A stretch of DNA of 48,348 nt from an uncultured Gammaproteobacteria bacterium (lineage in GTDB: Bacteria; Pseudomonadota; Gammaproteobacteria; CAKMZV01). Made by a program: the position numbers and the translations under genes. The stretch spans positions 1 to 48,348 of the forward strand of contig CAKMZV010000017.1 of NCBI GenBank assembly GCA_929200535.1. The letters run 5' to 3'. Positions 16,936 to 27,071 of the stretch are shown here, piece by piece. The notes under the pieces were generated by a model. That model was not told the origin of the DNA. It worked only from the letters and a program-made list of their open reading frames with translations, and did not search any database. How positions within the stretch are numbered: position 1 is the first letter of the stretch; each line of letters starts with the position of its first letter.

Positions 16936-17957
16936 TGACGGGCGGTTTGTAGATTCGATAAGTTTTTATAAGACAAGGTGAAGAAGTCATCTTTTTTATT
17001 TTGCGGTTGCTGCTCTAAGGTGTCAAAGGTTAGGATGGTCAGTTGTTGGTTTGCGTTTAGCACTTGTGTGTATTCATTTTGTTGATTGGTGTCCACAAGT
17101 AGGTAGCGAATAGTATGTTTTTTGATTTTTTTAATTAGTCGGCTTAAGGTTTTGGCTGAGGGTTTATCGTGAGTCGATATGCCGAGAATCGAGTTTTGGG
17201 TGAATTTGTAACGTTTGGCGAGATAGCCGAGGGCAGCATGTGAGACTACAACTTCATTGGTAGCACAATTTTGTAATTTTTGATGATAGGCTTTATGGAG
17301 CTTATGGAGTCGGTTTTTAAGGTTGTTAGCGTTTTTCTTTAACTGCTTTTTTTCGGAGTGATTAAAGGGTAGAGTGAGTAATTTTTTGAGAATTTTATCA
17401 CTGATATCTTGTGCATAAATTGGGTCTAACCAATGGTGTGGATCACTGTGATGGTGTTCGTCATGGTCGCTATGGTGTTCGTCTTTGTGCTTGCCATGAT
17501 GTTCTTCATCGTGATCGCTATGGTGTTCATCTTTGTGCTTGCCATGATGTTCTTCATCGTGATCGTTATGATGCTCATCATCTTCTTTTTCAGCCACTTC
17601 TTGCGTTGGATAAAGTGTGAGTAGTTTTTGTGTGGGTAGTTGTGCTTGAATATCTTCACCCCATCCTTCGAGATGATTACCATATAAAATCGTTAAATCA
17701 GCCTTGGATAATTTGATGCGATCTTTGGGAGAAAGTCGGTAATCGTGAATCGGGGTAGTGCCAGATAAATTAGTCAGCTGGGATTTTTTTTCTATCACAT
17801 TACCAAGAATTTGTTCGGTGAAGAAAAAAAGCGGGTAAAAGCTGGTTATGATAGTTTGTTTTTGAGAGTTTTTGACATCACCACTTGAGGAGAGGGGAGT
17901 CATAGAAAAACAAAGCAATAGAGAAAAAGTAAGTACTCGGTTATGTTTTTTTATCAT
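16917..17957 (-). CDS. znuA: Zinc-binding periplasmic protein ZnuA
   Basis: The 346-residue protein has an N-terminal signal (about 26 residues) and the cluster A-1 fold: SFYPLFFFTEQILG near 40-53, GTTPIHDYRLSP near 66-77 (His ligand), HHWLDP near 173-178, VVSHAALGYLAKRY near 238-251, and a C-terminal TLEQ. Between residues about 127 and 176 is a very long His/Asp/Glu-rich loop, with a 16-residue unit (DEEHHGKHKDEHHSDH) present twice. Such loops gather zinc under scarcity. It heads the operon, divergent from nuoG; I found no convincing Zur box in the 174-base divergent region. Confidence 0.93.
   Translation of the reverse strand: MIKKHNRVLTFSLLLCFSMTPLSSSGDVKNSQKQTIITSFYPLFFFTEQILGNVIEKKSQLTNLSGTTPIHDYRLSPKDRIKLSKADLTILYGNHLEGWGEDIQAQLPTQKLLTLYPTQEVAEKEDDEHHNDHDEEHHGKHKDEHHSDHDEEHHGKHKDEHHSDHDEHHHSDPHHWLDPIYAQDISDKILKKLLTLPFNHSEKKQLKKNANNLKNRLHKLHKAYHQKLQNCATNEVVVSHAALGYLAKRYKFTQNSILGISTHDKPSAKTLSRLIKKIKKHTIRYLLVDTNQQNEYTQVLNANQQLTILTFDTLEQQPQNKKDDFFTLSYKNLSNLQTARQCQPSK
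17467..17562. repeat. Two 48-bp tandem repeats inside znuA
   Basis: The copies 17467-17514 and 17515-17562 differ at one base and code for the duplicated 16-residue His-rich unit of ZnuA. A shorter, diverged piece continues after them. Confidence 0.9.
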
Positions 17958-18131
17958 TTTTAGTTTATTAAGGTTATTGGAGATATCTAAGGTGTAGGAG
18001 GTAGTGTAAATTTTACTTTATTATGCGAGGGCGTTTGCTAACACTTTAGGCAGTGAAGTCTTATAATTTGTATGTGTGCGTAAAATTCTAAATTTCAAGT
18101 GAAAAAAACGTAATTAGAGTGCGTTTTTCTT

Positions 18132-20639
18132 ATGATTAAAATAAATGTAGATAACAAAGAGATAGTTGCAGAGCAAGGTCAGATGCTAATTGATGCTGCA
18201 GATGGTGCAGGTATTGCTATTCCTCGTTTTTGTTATCATCCAAAATTATCTGTTGCGGCGAATTGTCGTATGTGTTTGGTGGAGGTTGCTGGGTTGAAAA
18301 AACCAGTGCCAGCTTGTGCCACCGCTGTTTCGGATGGAATGGTTGTGCATACTCAATCGAATAGAACAAAACAATCGCAACAGGCGGTGATGGAGTTTTT
18401 ATTGATTAACCATCCTTTAGATTGTCCTATCTGTGATCAAGGTGGGGAATGTGAATTGCAGGATGTCGCAATGGGTTATGGGCAGGATGTTTCTCGTTTC
18501 ACAGAACAAAAGAGGGTGGTTGAAGATAAGGATATTGGTCCTTTAATACATACTGATTTGACACGTTGTATTCATTGCACTCGTTGTGTGCGTTTCGGGC
18601 AAGAAATCGCTGGGATTAAGGAGTTGGGAATGTGTGGGCGAGGGGAGCATTCTGAAATTTCTTCATTTCTTGAAAAAAGCATTGATTCAGAGATGTCTGG
18701 CAATGTGATTGATGTTTGCCCAGTGGGTGCATTAACTTCTAAACCTTTTCGATATTCTGCACGCTCTTGGGAAATCGTATCTCGCAAAACAATTGCCGCT
18801 AATGACTCGAGTGGTTCCAATATGTATTGCCATATTAAAAATAATCAAATCAAGCGTGTTGTGCCTGCACAGAATGATGAGATAAATGAAGTATGGTTAA
18901 GCGATAAAGATCGCTTTTCTTATGAGGGGGTGAATAGTCCAAAGCGTCTTGTTAAACCAATGGTTAAAGTGTTTACTGATTATTGGGAACAAAGACGGTG
19001 GGAAGAAATTTTACCGTTAGTGGTTGAGCTTTTGCAAGAAGCAGGTAAAGATATTGTGACTATTGTTAGCCCTAATTGTACTTTGGAGGAGATGTATCTT
19101 GCACAGAAATTAACACGTGCTTTGGGGAGTAATCATATTGATCACCGTATTTCCCAAAAAGATTTTGGTAGGCAGGATAAGTGGGCTGATTTACCCAAAA
19201 CTTCAATTAGCTTGAGTGATATAGAACAATCCGATAGTGCTTTTATTATCGGCTCTGATTTGTGTTATGAACATCCGATGGTTAGCCATCGATTACGTAA
19301 GGTAAGCCAGCGTTTTGGGTTTAAGGATAGTCGAGTTTGGCAATTAAATGAAACGGAATTTTCTTTGCGGATGTCAAGTAAGTGTTTGCTTGCAAATAAA
19401 GATGATTGGATAGCAGAAATCGCTACTGTTTTAAAGTGTGTATTAGAGATAAAAGGAGTGCCGGAGAGTAGTCAGAGAATCGGTGATCTTGGCTTAGATG
19501 GTTTGGATGGTGAAAATTCTCATAAAGCGTTGGCTAAGCAATTATTAGATGCCAAAAATCCATTGATTTTATTAGGAAATCTATGCACTGAAGCAAGTAA
19601 TTTTGAGGAGTTGATTGCTTGGAGTCAAGAGCTTTCTTTGCAAGTAGAGGGTAATTGGATATGGCTACCTCCTTATGCGAATAGCCTTGGGGGATGGGTG
19701 AGTGGGTGTGTGCCTCATCGTGCTGTTGGGGGTGAGATTATAAGTAGTGTTGGTGATGATTGTGCTAAGATGCAAGAAAAAAAATATCAAGTTGCTATCG
19801 GGATTGGGGTTGAGTTTGGGATTGATATTACGGTTGAGGCGGAAAATGTGATTGCCTTAACAACCCATCATACAGAGACACTGAATAAACACGCAGATAT
19901 TATATTACCAATGGCGTGTATTGAAGAAACAGCAGGAACTCTACTCAATATGCAGGGTGATTGGCAGTCTTTTAGTGCCTGTGCTAATCCTTCTGCGGAG
20001 GTGAAATCTGGCTGGAAAATATTGCGCGTATTGGGTAATTTTCTTAATCTTGAAGGGTTTGAATATACTTCAAGCAAGCAAATACACGATGAACTTCGCT
20101 CATTCTCTAATGAATTAAATGATTCTTGGAATTTAGAAATTGCCTCGCCTTTTAAATCCTATGTTAAGAAGGAAAAAGAGGATGATTTTTATCCTGTGAA
20201 AATTGAAGTTGTCGAGGGAAGGGAGACGCCTGTTGAGTTAAAGAGGATAAAAATGTGTTATCATCGCTGTGCTTATGATGATAATATTATTTTAAGGAAT
20301 GCCGATTCATTGCAACAGAGTAAGTACGTTCTATCAAGTAATCGTGTATTTGCACACCCTAAAACAATTAAGCAGTTAGGAAATATCACTGTGTTGACCA
20401 TTGAATTTGATGATGAAGTTGATAAAAAATCAGTGGGATTAGAGGTAGTAGCTAATGATTGTTGTGCAGAGGGGATTTTGTCTTTGCCTGAGATGATTAG
20501 GGTGTATAGACCAATGGAGTATGATGAAGATATCATAGAGTATTCTTATCGTTCTATTGGAGATGTGACAGAAATTAAAGTAGAGGGGCTGTTTTCCCTT
20601 GATTTATCGTCAGATGTGATGGTGTTGGACAATGACTGA
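18132..20639 (+). CDS. nuoG: NADH-quinone oxidoreductase subunit G
   Basis: The 835-residue subunit belongs to the peripheral arm of Complex I. The N-terminus is a 2Fe-2S ferredoxin-like domain ([13 protein letters not shown] near 34-53), followed by the [14 protein letters not shown] segment near 98-111 and [14 protein letters not shown] near 145-158, then [11 protein letters not shown] near 198-208. A molybdopterin-oxidoreductase-like part without cofactor chemistry makes up the rest. The start ATG is clear. The nuoF gene that normally precedes nuoG is absent; znuA lies upstream on the other strand. The stop overlaps nuoH by 8 bases. Confidence 0.95.
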   Translation: MIKINVDNKEIVAEQGQMLIDAADGAGIAIPRFCYHPKLSVAANCRMCLVEVAGLKKPVPACATAVSDGMVVHTQSNRTKQSQQAVMEFLLINHPLDCPICDQGGECELQDVAMGYGQDVSRFTEQKRVVEDKDIGPLIHTDLTRCIHCTRCVRFGQEIAGIKELGMCGRGEHSEISSFLEKSIDSEMSGNVIDVCPVGALTSKPFRYSARSWEIVSRKTIAANDSSGSNMYCHIKNNQIKRVVPAQNDEINEVWLSDKDRFSYEGVNSPKRLVKPMVKVFTDYWEQRRWEEILPLVVELLQEAGKDIVTIVSPNCTLEEMYLAQKLTRALGSNHIDHRISQKDFGRQDKWADLPKTSISLSDIEQSDSAFIIGSDLCYEHPMVSHRLRKVSQRFGFKDSRVWQLNETEFSLRMSSKCLLANKDDWIAEIATVLKCVLEIKGVPESSQRIGDLGLDGLDGENSHKALAKQLLDAKNPLILLGNLCTEASNFEELIAWSQELSLQVEGNWIWLPPYANSLGGWVSGCVPHRAVGGEIISSVGDDCAKMQEKKYQVAIGIGVEFGIDITVEAENVIALTTHHTETLNKHADIILPMACIEETAGTLLNMQGDWQSFSACANPSAEVKSGWKILRVLGNFLNLEGFEYTSSKQIHDELRSFSNELNDSWNLEIASPFKSYVKKEKEDDFYPVKIEVVEGRETPVELKRIKMCYHRCAYDDNIILRNADSLQQSKYVLSSNRVFAHPKTIKQLGNITVLTIEFDDEVDKKSVGLEVVANDCCAEGILSLPEMIRVYRPMEYDEDIIEYSYRSIGDVTEIKVEGLFSLDLSSDVMVLDND

Positions 20640-21687
20640 TTGGGTTTTTGAACTTTTATTGCTTTTTTTGCCAGATTGGTTAGCACTTTCTGTGCTGTAT
20701 CTATTGATAGCATTGATGATTATTATGCCAGTGATGTTGTGCGTTGCGTACTTAACTTATGCAGAACGTAAGGTGATTGGTTATATGCAGGTGCGTATTG
20801 GTCCTAATCGTGTTGGAATGAAGGGTTTATTGCAGCCCATTGCCGATGCGGTGAAACTGTTATTTAAGGAGATTATTGTACCAACAGAATCAAATCGGTA
20901 TTTATTTGTATTAGCGCCTGTGTTGGCAATTGCTCCTGCCGTTGCTGTGTGGGCAGTGATGCCTTTTGATGATGGTTTGGTGGTCGCGGATTTAAATATT
21001 GGTTTGTTATATGTGGTTGCCGTTGGTTCAATTGGTATTTATGGGGCAATTATGGCAGGTTGGGCATCTAATTCAAAGTATGCGTTTTTGGGTGCTGTGC
21101 GTATTGCCGCTCAAGCAATTGCTTATGAAATTGCGATGGCTTTGACAATGGTTTCAGTAATTATTGTTAGCAATACGCTTAATCTCTCGAACATTGTGCA
21201 ACAGCAAAATGGTGGGATTTGGATGTGGAATTTTGTGCCTTTATTTCCAATGTTTGTGGTGTATTTTATTTCCAGCGTCGCAGAGACAAACCGAGCCCCT
21301 TTTGATGTTGCCGAAGGAGAATCAGAAATTGTCGCTGGTTTTCATGTTGAATACGCAGGGATGTCTTTTGCCGTTTTCTTCCTTGCTGAATATGCGATGA
21401 TGATTTTTCTAACCATGCTTGCCTCGGTACTTTTTCTTGGCGGTTGGCATTCGCCTTTTGATGGCACTCCTTTAGAATCCATTTTCTCTTTTATTCCAGG
21501 GATTTTTTGGTTAATCTCTAAAACGGCTTTGTTACTCTTTATGTATTTATGGTTAAGAGCAACTTTTCCACGCTATCGTTATGATCAAATTATGCGTTTG
21601 GGATGGAAAGTTTTTATTCCAATTACCTTGCTATGGATTTTTGTCGTAGCTGGGATGAACTATTATGAAGTAAAACCGTGGTTTTAA
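20632..21687 (+). CDS. nuoH: NADH-quinone oxidoreductase subunit H
   Basis: The 351-residue membrane subunit joins the peripheral arm to the membrane arm next to the quinone site. Family motifs are [20 protein letters not shown] near 43-62, [14 protein letters not shown] near 67-80, and [20 protein letters not shown] near 218-237. About eight membrane segments are visible. It overlaps nuoG by 8 bases and nuoI follows after 17. Confidence 0.96.
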   Translation: MTDWVFELLLLFLPDWLALSVLYLLIALMIIMPVMLCVAYLTYAERKVIGYMQVRIGPNRVGMKGLLQPIADAVKLLFKEIIVPTESNRYLFVLAPVLAIAPAVAVWAVMPFDDGLVVADLNIGLLYVVAVGSIGIYGAIMAGWASNSKYAFLGAVRIAAQAIAYEIAMALTMVSVIIVSNTLNLSNIVQQQNGGIWMWNFVPLFPMFVVYFISSVAETNRAPFDVAEGESEIVAGFHVEYAGMSFAVFFLAEYAMMIFLTMLASVLFLGGWHSPFDGTPLESIFSFIPGIFWLISKTALLLFMYLWLRATFPRYRYDQIMRLGWKVFIPITLLWIFVVAGMNYYEVKPWF

Positions 21688-21704
21688 CAAAAAATTGATA
21701 AAAA

Positions 21705-22196
21705 ATGTTACGTAGAATTGCTCATTTTATTAAAACTTATACCTTGTGGGAATTGCTTAAGGGCTTAAGCGTTACTGGGCGAGCATTGTTTCGCCGTAAG
21801 GTAACGGTGCAATTTCCAGAACAACGCACGCCAATTTCCCCACGTTTTCGCGGCAAACATGCACTAAGGCGTTATCCTAATGGTGAGGAGCGTTGTATTG
21901 CTTGTAAATTATGTGAAGCCGTTTGTCCAGCTAATGCGATTACCATTGAATCCGAACAACGTGAGGATGGCTCAAGGCGTACCACCGTTTATGATATTGA
22001 TATGTTTAAGTGCATTTATTGTGGTTTTTGTGAAGAGGCTTGCCCGGTGGATGCGATTGTTGAGACCAATGTATTTGATTATCATTTTGAAAATGCTGCC
22101 GATCGTGTAATGACAAAGGATTTACTCTTGAAAATGGGCGATAAGCACGAAAAACAAATTGCTGAAGATCGTGAGGTTGATTCGCAATATCGGTAA
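21705..22196 (+). CDS. nuoI: NADH-quinone oxidoreductase subunit I
   Basis: The 163-residue subunit binds two [4Fe-4S] clusters through [12 protein letters not shown] near residues 64-75 and [12 protein letters not shown] near 103-114, passing electrons to the quinone-near cluster. Length and the [20 protein letters not shown] lead-in fit the proteobacterial form. The next nuo gene is delayed by an inserted small gene at 22251. Confidence 0.96.
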   Translation: MLRRIAHFIKTYTLWELLKGLSVTGRALFRRKVTVQFPEQRTPISPRFRGKHALRRYPNGEERCIACKLCEAVCPANAITIESEQREDGSRRTTVYDIDMFKCIYCGFCEEACPVDAIVETNVFDYHFENAADRVMTKDLLLKMGDKHEKQIAEDREVDSQYR

Positions 22197-22250
22197 TGAT
22201 TTATTGAAGCAAAAAATATACAAAAATCTATTTAACAAACAAGGAGTAAT

Positions 22251-22547
22251 ATGAAAAATCAAAATATTTACAGTGCTGAAGAGCTGTCGATGTTTGAATC
22301 AGCGGAACGAGGGGAGTTTGTTAGTCTTAAAGGCGATGCCTTTTTGCAAGAAAAAACACGCTTAGAAGCAGCTGCAAGCAATACCTTGTCTAAAAAGACA
22401 AAAAGAAAGCCAATAAATATCAGAGTGATTGAAGAGGATGTTCGTAAAATCAAAGCATTGGCTTTACAAGAAGGTATTCCCTACCAGACTTTTTTAACCT
22501 CTATTATTCACAAAGTGGCAGTCGGTAGAATTAAATTAGAAAATTAA
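22251..22547 (+). CDS. CopG/BrnA-like antitoxin protein without a toxin
   Basis: The 98-residue protein sits between nuoI and nuoJ, with a strong AAGGAG at 22240-22245 before its ATG. The C-terminal half, RKPINIRVIEEDVRKIKALA followed by LQEGIPYQTFLTSIIHKVA, is a ribbon-helix-helix pattern (beta strand then two helices) used by antitoxins of CopG/BrnA type to bind DNA. The N-terminal half (SAEELSMFESAERGEFVSL) resembles the part that contacts a toxin. No toxin gene is next to it. It ends three bases before nuoJ, so it is transcribed within the nuo operon. Confidence 0.72.
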   Translation: MKNQNIYSAEELSMFESAERGEFVSLKGDAFLQEKTRLEAAASNTLSKKTKRKPINIRVIEEDVRKIKALALQEGIPYQTFLTSIIHKVAVGRIKLEN

Positions 22548-22550
22548 CAC

Positions 22551-23156
22551 GTGCTCGCTTTTCCAGAACTTTTCTTTTATTTATTTGCAACCATTGCGGT
22601 GCTTTCGGCAGTGGGAGTGGTTGTCTCTTCAAACCCTGTAAAAGCCACTTTACTATTAGTGCTTACCTTTGCTGCTTGTGCGGGTATTTGGTTATTACTA
22701 CGTGCGGAATTTTTAGCGATTATGCTAATCTTGGTTTATGTTGGGGCAGTGATGGTGCTATTCTTATTTGTAGTAATGATGTTAGATATTAACCTAACTT
22801 CATTAAAACAGCGAGTATCAAGTTACTTACCCTTGGGGGTTATGGTGATGTTAGTTATTTTTGCCGAATTGACGTGGGTTTTTCTGAGTGATACCCCAAC
22901 GTCTGTTAGCTCAGATAAAATTTCCAGTGAGAACGTAGGCAATACCTTATTGCTTGGAGAATTGATGTTTACCGAACATCTTTATAGCTTTGAGCTGGCA
23001 GCATTAATTTTGCTGGTGGCAATGATATTAGCATTAGTGCTAACACTCGGTAATTTTAATCAAACTCCTTCAAAAAATCTTGATGTCGCAAAACAGGTAA
23101 GAGTATCAAGCAAAGATCGTTTAAAAATAATTAAGATGGAGAGCGAAGATGGTTGA
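22551..23156 (+). CDS. nuoJ: NADH-quinone oxidoreductase subunit J
   Basis: The 201-residue membrane subunit begins at GTG 22551 ([20 protein letters not shown]). The conserved [20 protein letters not shown] near 28-47 and [20 protein letters not shown] near 60-79 identify NuoJ, part of the proton-pumping arm. It overlaps nuoK by 8 bases. Confidence 0.94.
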   Translation: MLAFPELFFYLFATIAVLSAVGVVVSSNPVKATLLLVLTFAACAGIWLLLRAEFLAIMLILVYVGAVMVLFLFVVMMLDINLTSLKQRVSSYLPLGVMVMLVIFAELTWVFLSDTPTSVSSDKISSENVGNTLLLGELMFTEHLYSFELAALILLVAMILALVLTLGNFNQTPSKNLDVAKQVRVSSKDRLKIIKMESEDG

Positions 23157-23454
23157 ACTCATTGATGTATTGATTTTCAGTGCATTACTCTTGATGATTG
23201 GCATTGGAGGGATTTTCTTAAATCGTAAGAACCTAATCATTATCCTATTATGTATTGAGCTAATTTTATTGGCAGTTAATACCAATTTCATCGCCTTTGC
23301 CTACTTTCTCAATGATTTAAATGGACAGATTTTTGTTTTCTTTATCCTAACCGTCGCTGCGGCAGAAGCCGCTATCGGTTTAGCCATCCTGCTATTGCTC
23401 TTTAGAAATAAAGGCTCACTTGCGGTGGATGATATAAGCGAATTAAAAGGATAG
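23149..23454 (+). CDS. nuoK: NADH-quinone oxidoreductase subunit K
   Basis: The 101-residue subunit has three membrane segments and the conserved glutamates in [12 protein letters not shown] near 34-45 and [16 protein letters not shown] near 69-84, which take part in proton transfer. It overlaps nuoJ. After it a 75-base spacer carries a perfect hairpin before nuoL. Confidence 0.95.
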   Translation: MVELIDVLIFSALLLMIGIGGIFLNRKNLIIILLCIELILLAVNTNFIAFAYFLNDLNGQIFVFFILTVAAAEAAIGLAILLLLFRNKGSLAVDDISELKG

Positions 23455-23477
23455 ATGTGAGACGATGCGTTTTTTTA

Positions 23478-23507
23478 CTCGTTCCCACGCTCCTGCGTGG
23501 GAACGAG
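23478..23507. repeat. REP-like perfect inverted repeat between nuoK and nuoL
   Basis: CTCGTTCCCACGC, loop TCCT, GCGTGGGAACGAG is a perfect 13-bp stem. This G/C-rich motif resembles the GTTCCCACGC-type palindromes scattered through many proteobacterial and cyanobacterial genomes (from memory). No T-run follows, so it is not a classical terminator. Confidence 0.8.
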
Positions 23508-23529
23508 CACTGCAACCTACCTTAGAAAA

Positions 23530-25545
23530 ATGGATTTATTAACCCTAAGTTTATTAACCTTATTATTGCCTTTATTAGGTGCGCTTGCCGTTGGGTTATT
23601 GGGGCGACGGTTAGGACGTGATTTTGCGTATGTTATGACCATTGCCTGTGTTGGTGGGGCAACGGCGTGTGCGGCTTTGACTTTTGTGCAAATAAATTTT
23701 TTAAAGGTGCCGCCTTTTGAAGTGAGTTTGTATAAGTGGTTAGATTTTGGGGTTTTGGGTTATCAGTTTGAAGTGGGGATTTTGATTGATGCTCTTTCTT
23801 CTACGATGATGCTGGTGGTTACTTTTGTTTCTTTAATCGTGCATATTTATACGGTTGGCTATATGGATTACGATGAGGATTATCCCGAAGAAAATCCGTA
23901 TTATCAACGTTTCTTTAGCTATATTTCTTTATTTACTTTTGCGATGTTGGCATTAGTAATGTCAAATAATTTTTTGCAGTTGTTTTTTGGTTGGGAGGCA
24001 GTTGGTTTAGTCTCGTATTTGTTGATTGGCTTTTATATGAAAAGAGAATCAGCAGTGCAGGCAAATTTAAAGGCTTTTTTAATTAACCGTGTCGGTGATT
24101 TGGGCTTTTTATTAGGCATTGCTTTGGTGTTGATGGTGTTTGGCACGCTAAATTATGGGGAGGTTTTTGCCTATTTAAATGAAAATACCGAGCAGGTTCA
24201 ATCGTTGCAACTTTCAATTCCGTGGGTTTTTGGGGATGTTCAATGGCAGATGGTTACGGTGATTGCGATTTGCTTGTTTATAGGAGCAATGGGGAAATCT
24301 GCTCAAATGCCTTTGCATACGTGGTTGCCGGAGTCAATGGAGGGTCCCACCCCAATCTCAGCTTTGATTCACGCAGCAACGATGGTTACTGCGGGTATTT
24401 ATATGGTGGCTCGTTTGCATCCTTTGTTTTTGCAGTCAGAGGTGGCTTTGTCGATGATTTTAATTGTTGGGGCAACCACTGCTTTTATGATGGGGTTATT
24501 GGGTATTGTGCAGAATGATATTAAGCGTGTGGTGGCGTATTCAACTTTATCTCAATTAGGTTATATGGTTGCTGCTTTGGGGGCTTCGGCTTTTGTGGGT
24601 GGCTTTTTTCATGTTTTTACCCATGCTTTTTTTAAGGCATTATTATTTCTTGCGGCAGGTTCGGTCATCGTGGCATTGCATCATATTCAGGATATTCGCC
24701 AAATGGGAGGTTTAAGAAAATATATGCCGATTACTTATTGGTGTATGTTACTCGGTTCGCTTTCTTTAATTGGCACACCTGGGTTTTCTGGATTTTTCTC
24801 TAAAGATTTGATTTTATTGTCAGTTGCTGATAGCGAGATTTTCGGTGCTGGTTATGCACATATTTTATTGATGGCTGGTGTGTTTGTTACGGCATTTTAT
24901 TCTTTCCGAATGTTTTTTGTGGTTTTTCATGGTAAGCCGAGTGATGAGGTGTTGAAATATCAGCCCAAGGAATCATTCCATAGTATTAATTTTTCATTGT
25001 TTGCCTTGGTTCTGCCGTCAGTTTTTATTGGTTGGTTAGTGGTTGATAGTTGGATTTTTGGGGATTATTTTACTTCTGTGATGGGTGAGGGCGATGAGAG
25101 CGGAGGCAAACATCTTGCTGAAAATTATGCTAATGGCTTGGCACTTATTTTGCATAGTCCTTTTTCTATGCCTTTTTATCTTGCTTTTGCTGGAGTGGCT
25201 TTGGCGTGGTTGTTGTATTGCAAATCCCCTGATTTGCTCGAAAAAATGAGTAACCGTTTTGCGAAAGTACATCAAATTTTATTAGATGGCTATGGTTTTG
25301 ATCGTTTTAATCAATGGTTCTTTGTGCGTGGCAGTGTCCGTCTTGGGGAGCTTTTATGGCGTTATGGTGATGTTAATATTATTGATGATGGGATTATTAA
25401 CCGTGGAGCAAAATGGGTGGGAGGAATCGCCTCCAAGGTTCGCCTTATGCAGTCGGGTTTGATTTATCATTATGCCTTTACTCTAATTATCGGAGTGATG
25501 TTGCTTTTGGGATGGTTAGTTTATAAAAATATTGTTGTGTCATAG
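23530..25545 (+). CDS. nuoL: NADH-quinone oxidoreductase subunit L
   Basis: The 671-residue antiporter-like subunit has the family core FFGWEAVGLVSYLLIGF near 154-170, MPLHTWLPESMEGPTPISAL near 259-278, and lysine/histidine positions in AYSTLSQLGYMV and HAFFKALLFLAAGS. A lateral helix and C-terminal membrane segment follow. I placed the start at ATG 23530 (MDLLTLSLLTLLLPLLGALA); an earlier in-frame start at 23497 would begin inside the palindrome. It is followed by nuoM four bases later. Confidence 0.95.
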   Translation: MDLLTLSLLTLLLPLLGALAVGLLGRRLGRDFAYVMTIACVGGATACAALTFVQINFLKVPPFEVSLYKWLDFGVLGYQFEVGILIDALSSTMMLVVTFVSLIVHIYTVGYMDYDEDYPEENPYYQRFFSYISLFTFAMLALVMSNNFLQLFFGWEAVGLVSYLLIGFYMKRESAVQANLKAFLINRVGDLGFLLGIALVLMVFGTLNYGEVFAYLNENTEQVQSLQLSIPWVFGDVQWQMVTVIAICLFIGAMGKSAQMPLHTWLPESMEGPTPISALIHAATMVTAGIYMVARLHPLFLQSEVALSMILIVGATTAFMMGLLGIVQNDIKRVVAYSTLSQLGYMVAALGASAFVGGFFHVFTHAFFKALLFLAAGSVIVALHHIQDIRQMGGLRKYMPITYWCMLLGSLSLIGTPGFSGFFSKDLILLSVADSEIFGAGYAHILLMAGVFVTAFYSFRMFFVVFHGKPSDEVLKYQPKESFHSINFSLFALVLPSVFIGWLVVDSWIFGDYFTSVMGEGDESGGKHLAENYANGLALILHSPFSMPFYLAFAGVALAWLLYCKSPDLLEKMSNRFAKVHQILLDGYGFDRFNQWFFVRGSVRLGELLWRYGDVNIIDDGIINRGAKWVGGIASKVRLMQSGLIYHYAFTLIIGVMLLLGWLVYKNIVVS

Positions 25546-25549
25546 CATA

Positions 25550-27064
25550 ATGAGTTTAATGAGTTTGCCGATTTTATCTTTGCTTCTTTGGTCTCCAGCC
25601 TTGTGTGCACTTTTGGTTATGTTATGTAGCCGTTTTTCAGCGATTACAGCACAATGGGTAGGCTTGCTGGGTAGCGTGGCTATTTTTGCTTTGTCAATGG
25701 TGCTGTATGTTGATTTTGACATAACAACCGCCCAGATGCAGTTTGTCGAAAAAATCGCTTGGATACCGGCATTTAACATCCATTATTATTTGGGTGTTGA
25801 TGGCATTTCCTTGCCATTAATCTTACTCTCAACTTTTATTACCATTCTGAGTATTGCCTCGTCTTGGCGTTCAGTTAAGAAAAACTTACCTCAATATATT
25901 GCGTTATTCTTGCTTCTTGAGAGCTTTATATTGGGTGTGTTTATGGCTTTGGATGCTATTTTGTATTATGTTTTTTGGGAGGCTTTGCTGATTCCAATGT
26001 TTTTAATTATTGGGATTTGGGGTGGAGAGCGTCGGGTTTATGCGAGTGTGAAATTCTTTTTGTTTACCTTTTTCGGCTCGATCTTTATGCTGGTTGCCTT
26101 TATTTATATGTATTACATCGGTGGTAGTTTTGAAATTATCGATATGCATCTTTTGCCGCTTGAATTTACCGAACAGGGTTGGATTTTCTGGGCATTTTTT
26201 CTTGCCTTTGCCGTTAAGATTCCAATGGTGCCGGTGCATACTTGGTTGCCTGATGCACACGTTGAAGCTCCTACTGCCGGTTCGGTTATCCTTGCAGCAA
26301 TACTATTGAAAATGGGTGGCTATGGGTTTATACGTTTTTCTTTGCCCATTGTGCCGGATGCGGCTGCTTATTTTGATTGGGTGGTGGTGTTGTTATCATT
26401 AATTGCAGTTGTGTATATTGGTTTTATTGCCTTAGTGCAAAAGGATATGAAGAAAATTATCGCCTATTCGTCAATATCGCATATGGGGTTCGTCACCTTA
26501 GGTTTTTTTGTTATTTACGCAATGCCTCTAAACGTTTCGGCATCGGTGCTGGCTCTCGAGGGTGGGGTGGTACAAATGATTTCCCACGGTTTTATTTCTG
26601 CCGCTTTATTTTTATGTATTGGGGTGTTGTATGATCGTATGCACAGTAGAAATATTGATGATTATGGTGGTGTGGCGACGGTGATGCCAGCATTTGGTTT
26701 TTTTGCAGTATTATTTGCAATGTCAAATAGTGGTTTGCCTGGCACTTCGGGTTTTGTCGGTGAATTTATGGTCATCCTTGCTGCCTTGCAAGCAAATGTA
26801 TGGTGGGCATTAATCGCTGGTTTAACCTTGATTATTGGAGCAGCTTATACGCTATGGATGGTTAAGCGGGTTTTTTATGGTAAGCCAATCGCTGAGAAAG
26901 TGCTGACATTGCAGGATCTGCACTGGATTGAAAAAAGCGTTTTTATTGCCTTGGCATTTTGTATTGTGTTGTTTGGTTTCTGGCCAGACCCATTGGTGGA
27001 TGTGATGCACGCTTCAATCGCTAATTTATTTGAGTTAGCGACTTCTACGAAAATTTCAAATTAA
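25550..27064 (+). CDS. nuoM: NADH-quinone oxidoreductase subunit M
   Basis: The 504-residue antiporter-like subunit shows YYLGVDGISLPLILLS near 78-93, VFWEALLIPMFLIIGIWGG near 144-162, VPVHTWLPDAHVEAPTAGSV near 227-246, and IIAYSSISHMGFV near 303-315. ATG 25550 was chosen because an in-frame TTG at 25532 lies inside nuoL. About fourteen membrane segments. Seven bases separate it from nuoN. Confidence 0.95.
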   Translation: MSLMSLPILSLLLWSPALCALLVMLCSRFSAITAQWVGLLGSVAIFALSMVLYVDFDITTAQMQFVEKIAWIPAFNIHYYLGVDGISLPLILLSTFITILSIASSWRSVKKNLPQYIALFLLLESFILGVFMALDAILYYVFWEALLIPMFLIIGIWGGERRVYASVKFFLFTFFGSIFMLVAFIYMYYIGGSFEIIDMHLLPLEFTEQGWIFWAFFLAFAVKIPMVPVHTWLPDAHVEAPTAGSVILAAILLKMGGYGFIRFSLPIVPDAAAYFDWVVVLLSLIAVVYIGFIALVQKDMKKIIAYSSISHMGFVTLGFFVIYAMPLNVSASVLALEGGVVQMISHGFISAALFLCIGVLYDRMHSRNIDDYGGVATVMPAFGFFAVLFAMSNSGLPGTSGFVGEFMVILAALQANVWWALIAGLTLIIGAAYTLWMVKRVFYGKPIAEKVLTLQDLHWIEKSVFIALAFCIVLFGFWPDPLVDVMHASIANLFELATSTKISN

Positions 27065-27071
27065 TTTTTTT

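Noticed and set aside
17958-18131. Zur operator in the znuA-nuoG divergent region
   Set aside because: A GTAAATTTTAC palindrome is present but does not match the Zur pattern I know; promoter boxes with good spacing were not found either, apart from a lone TATAAT at 18062-18067.
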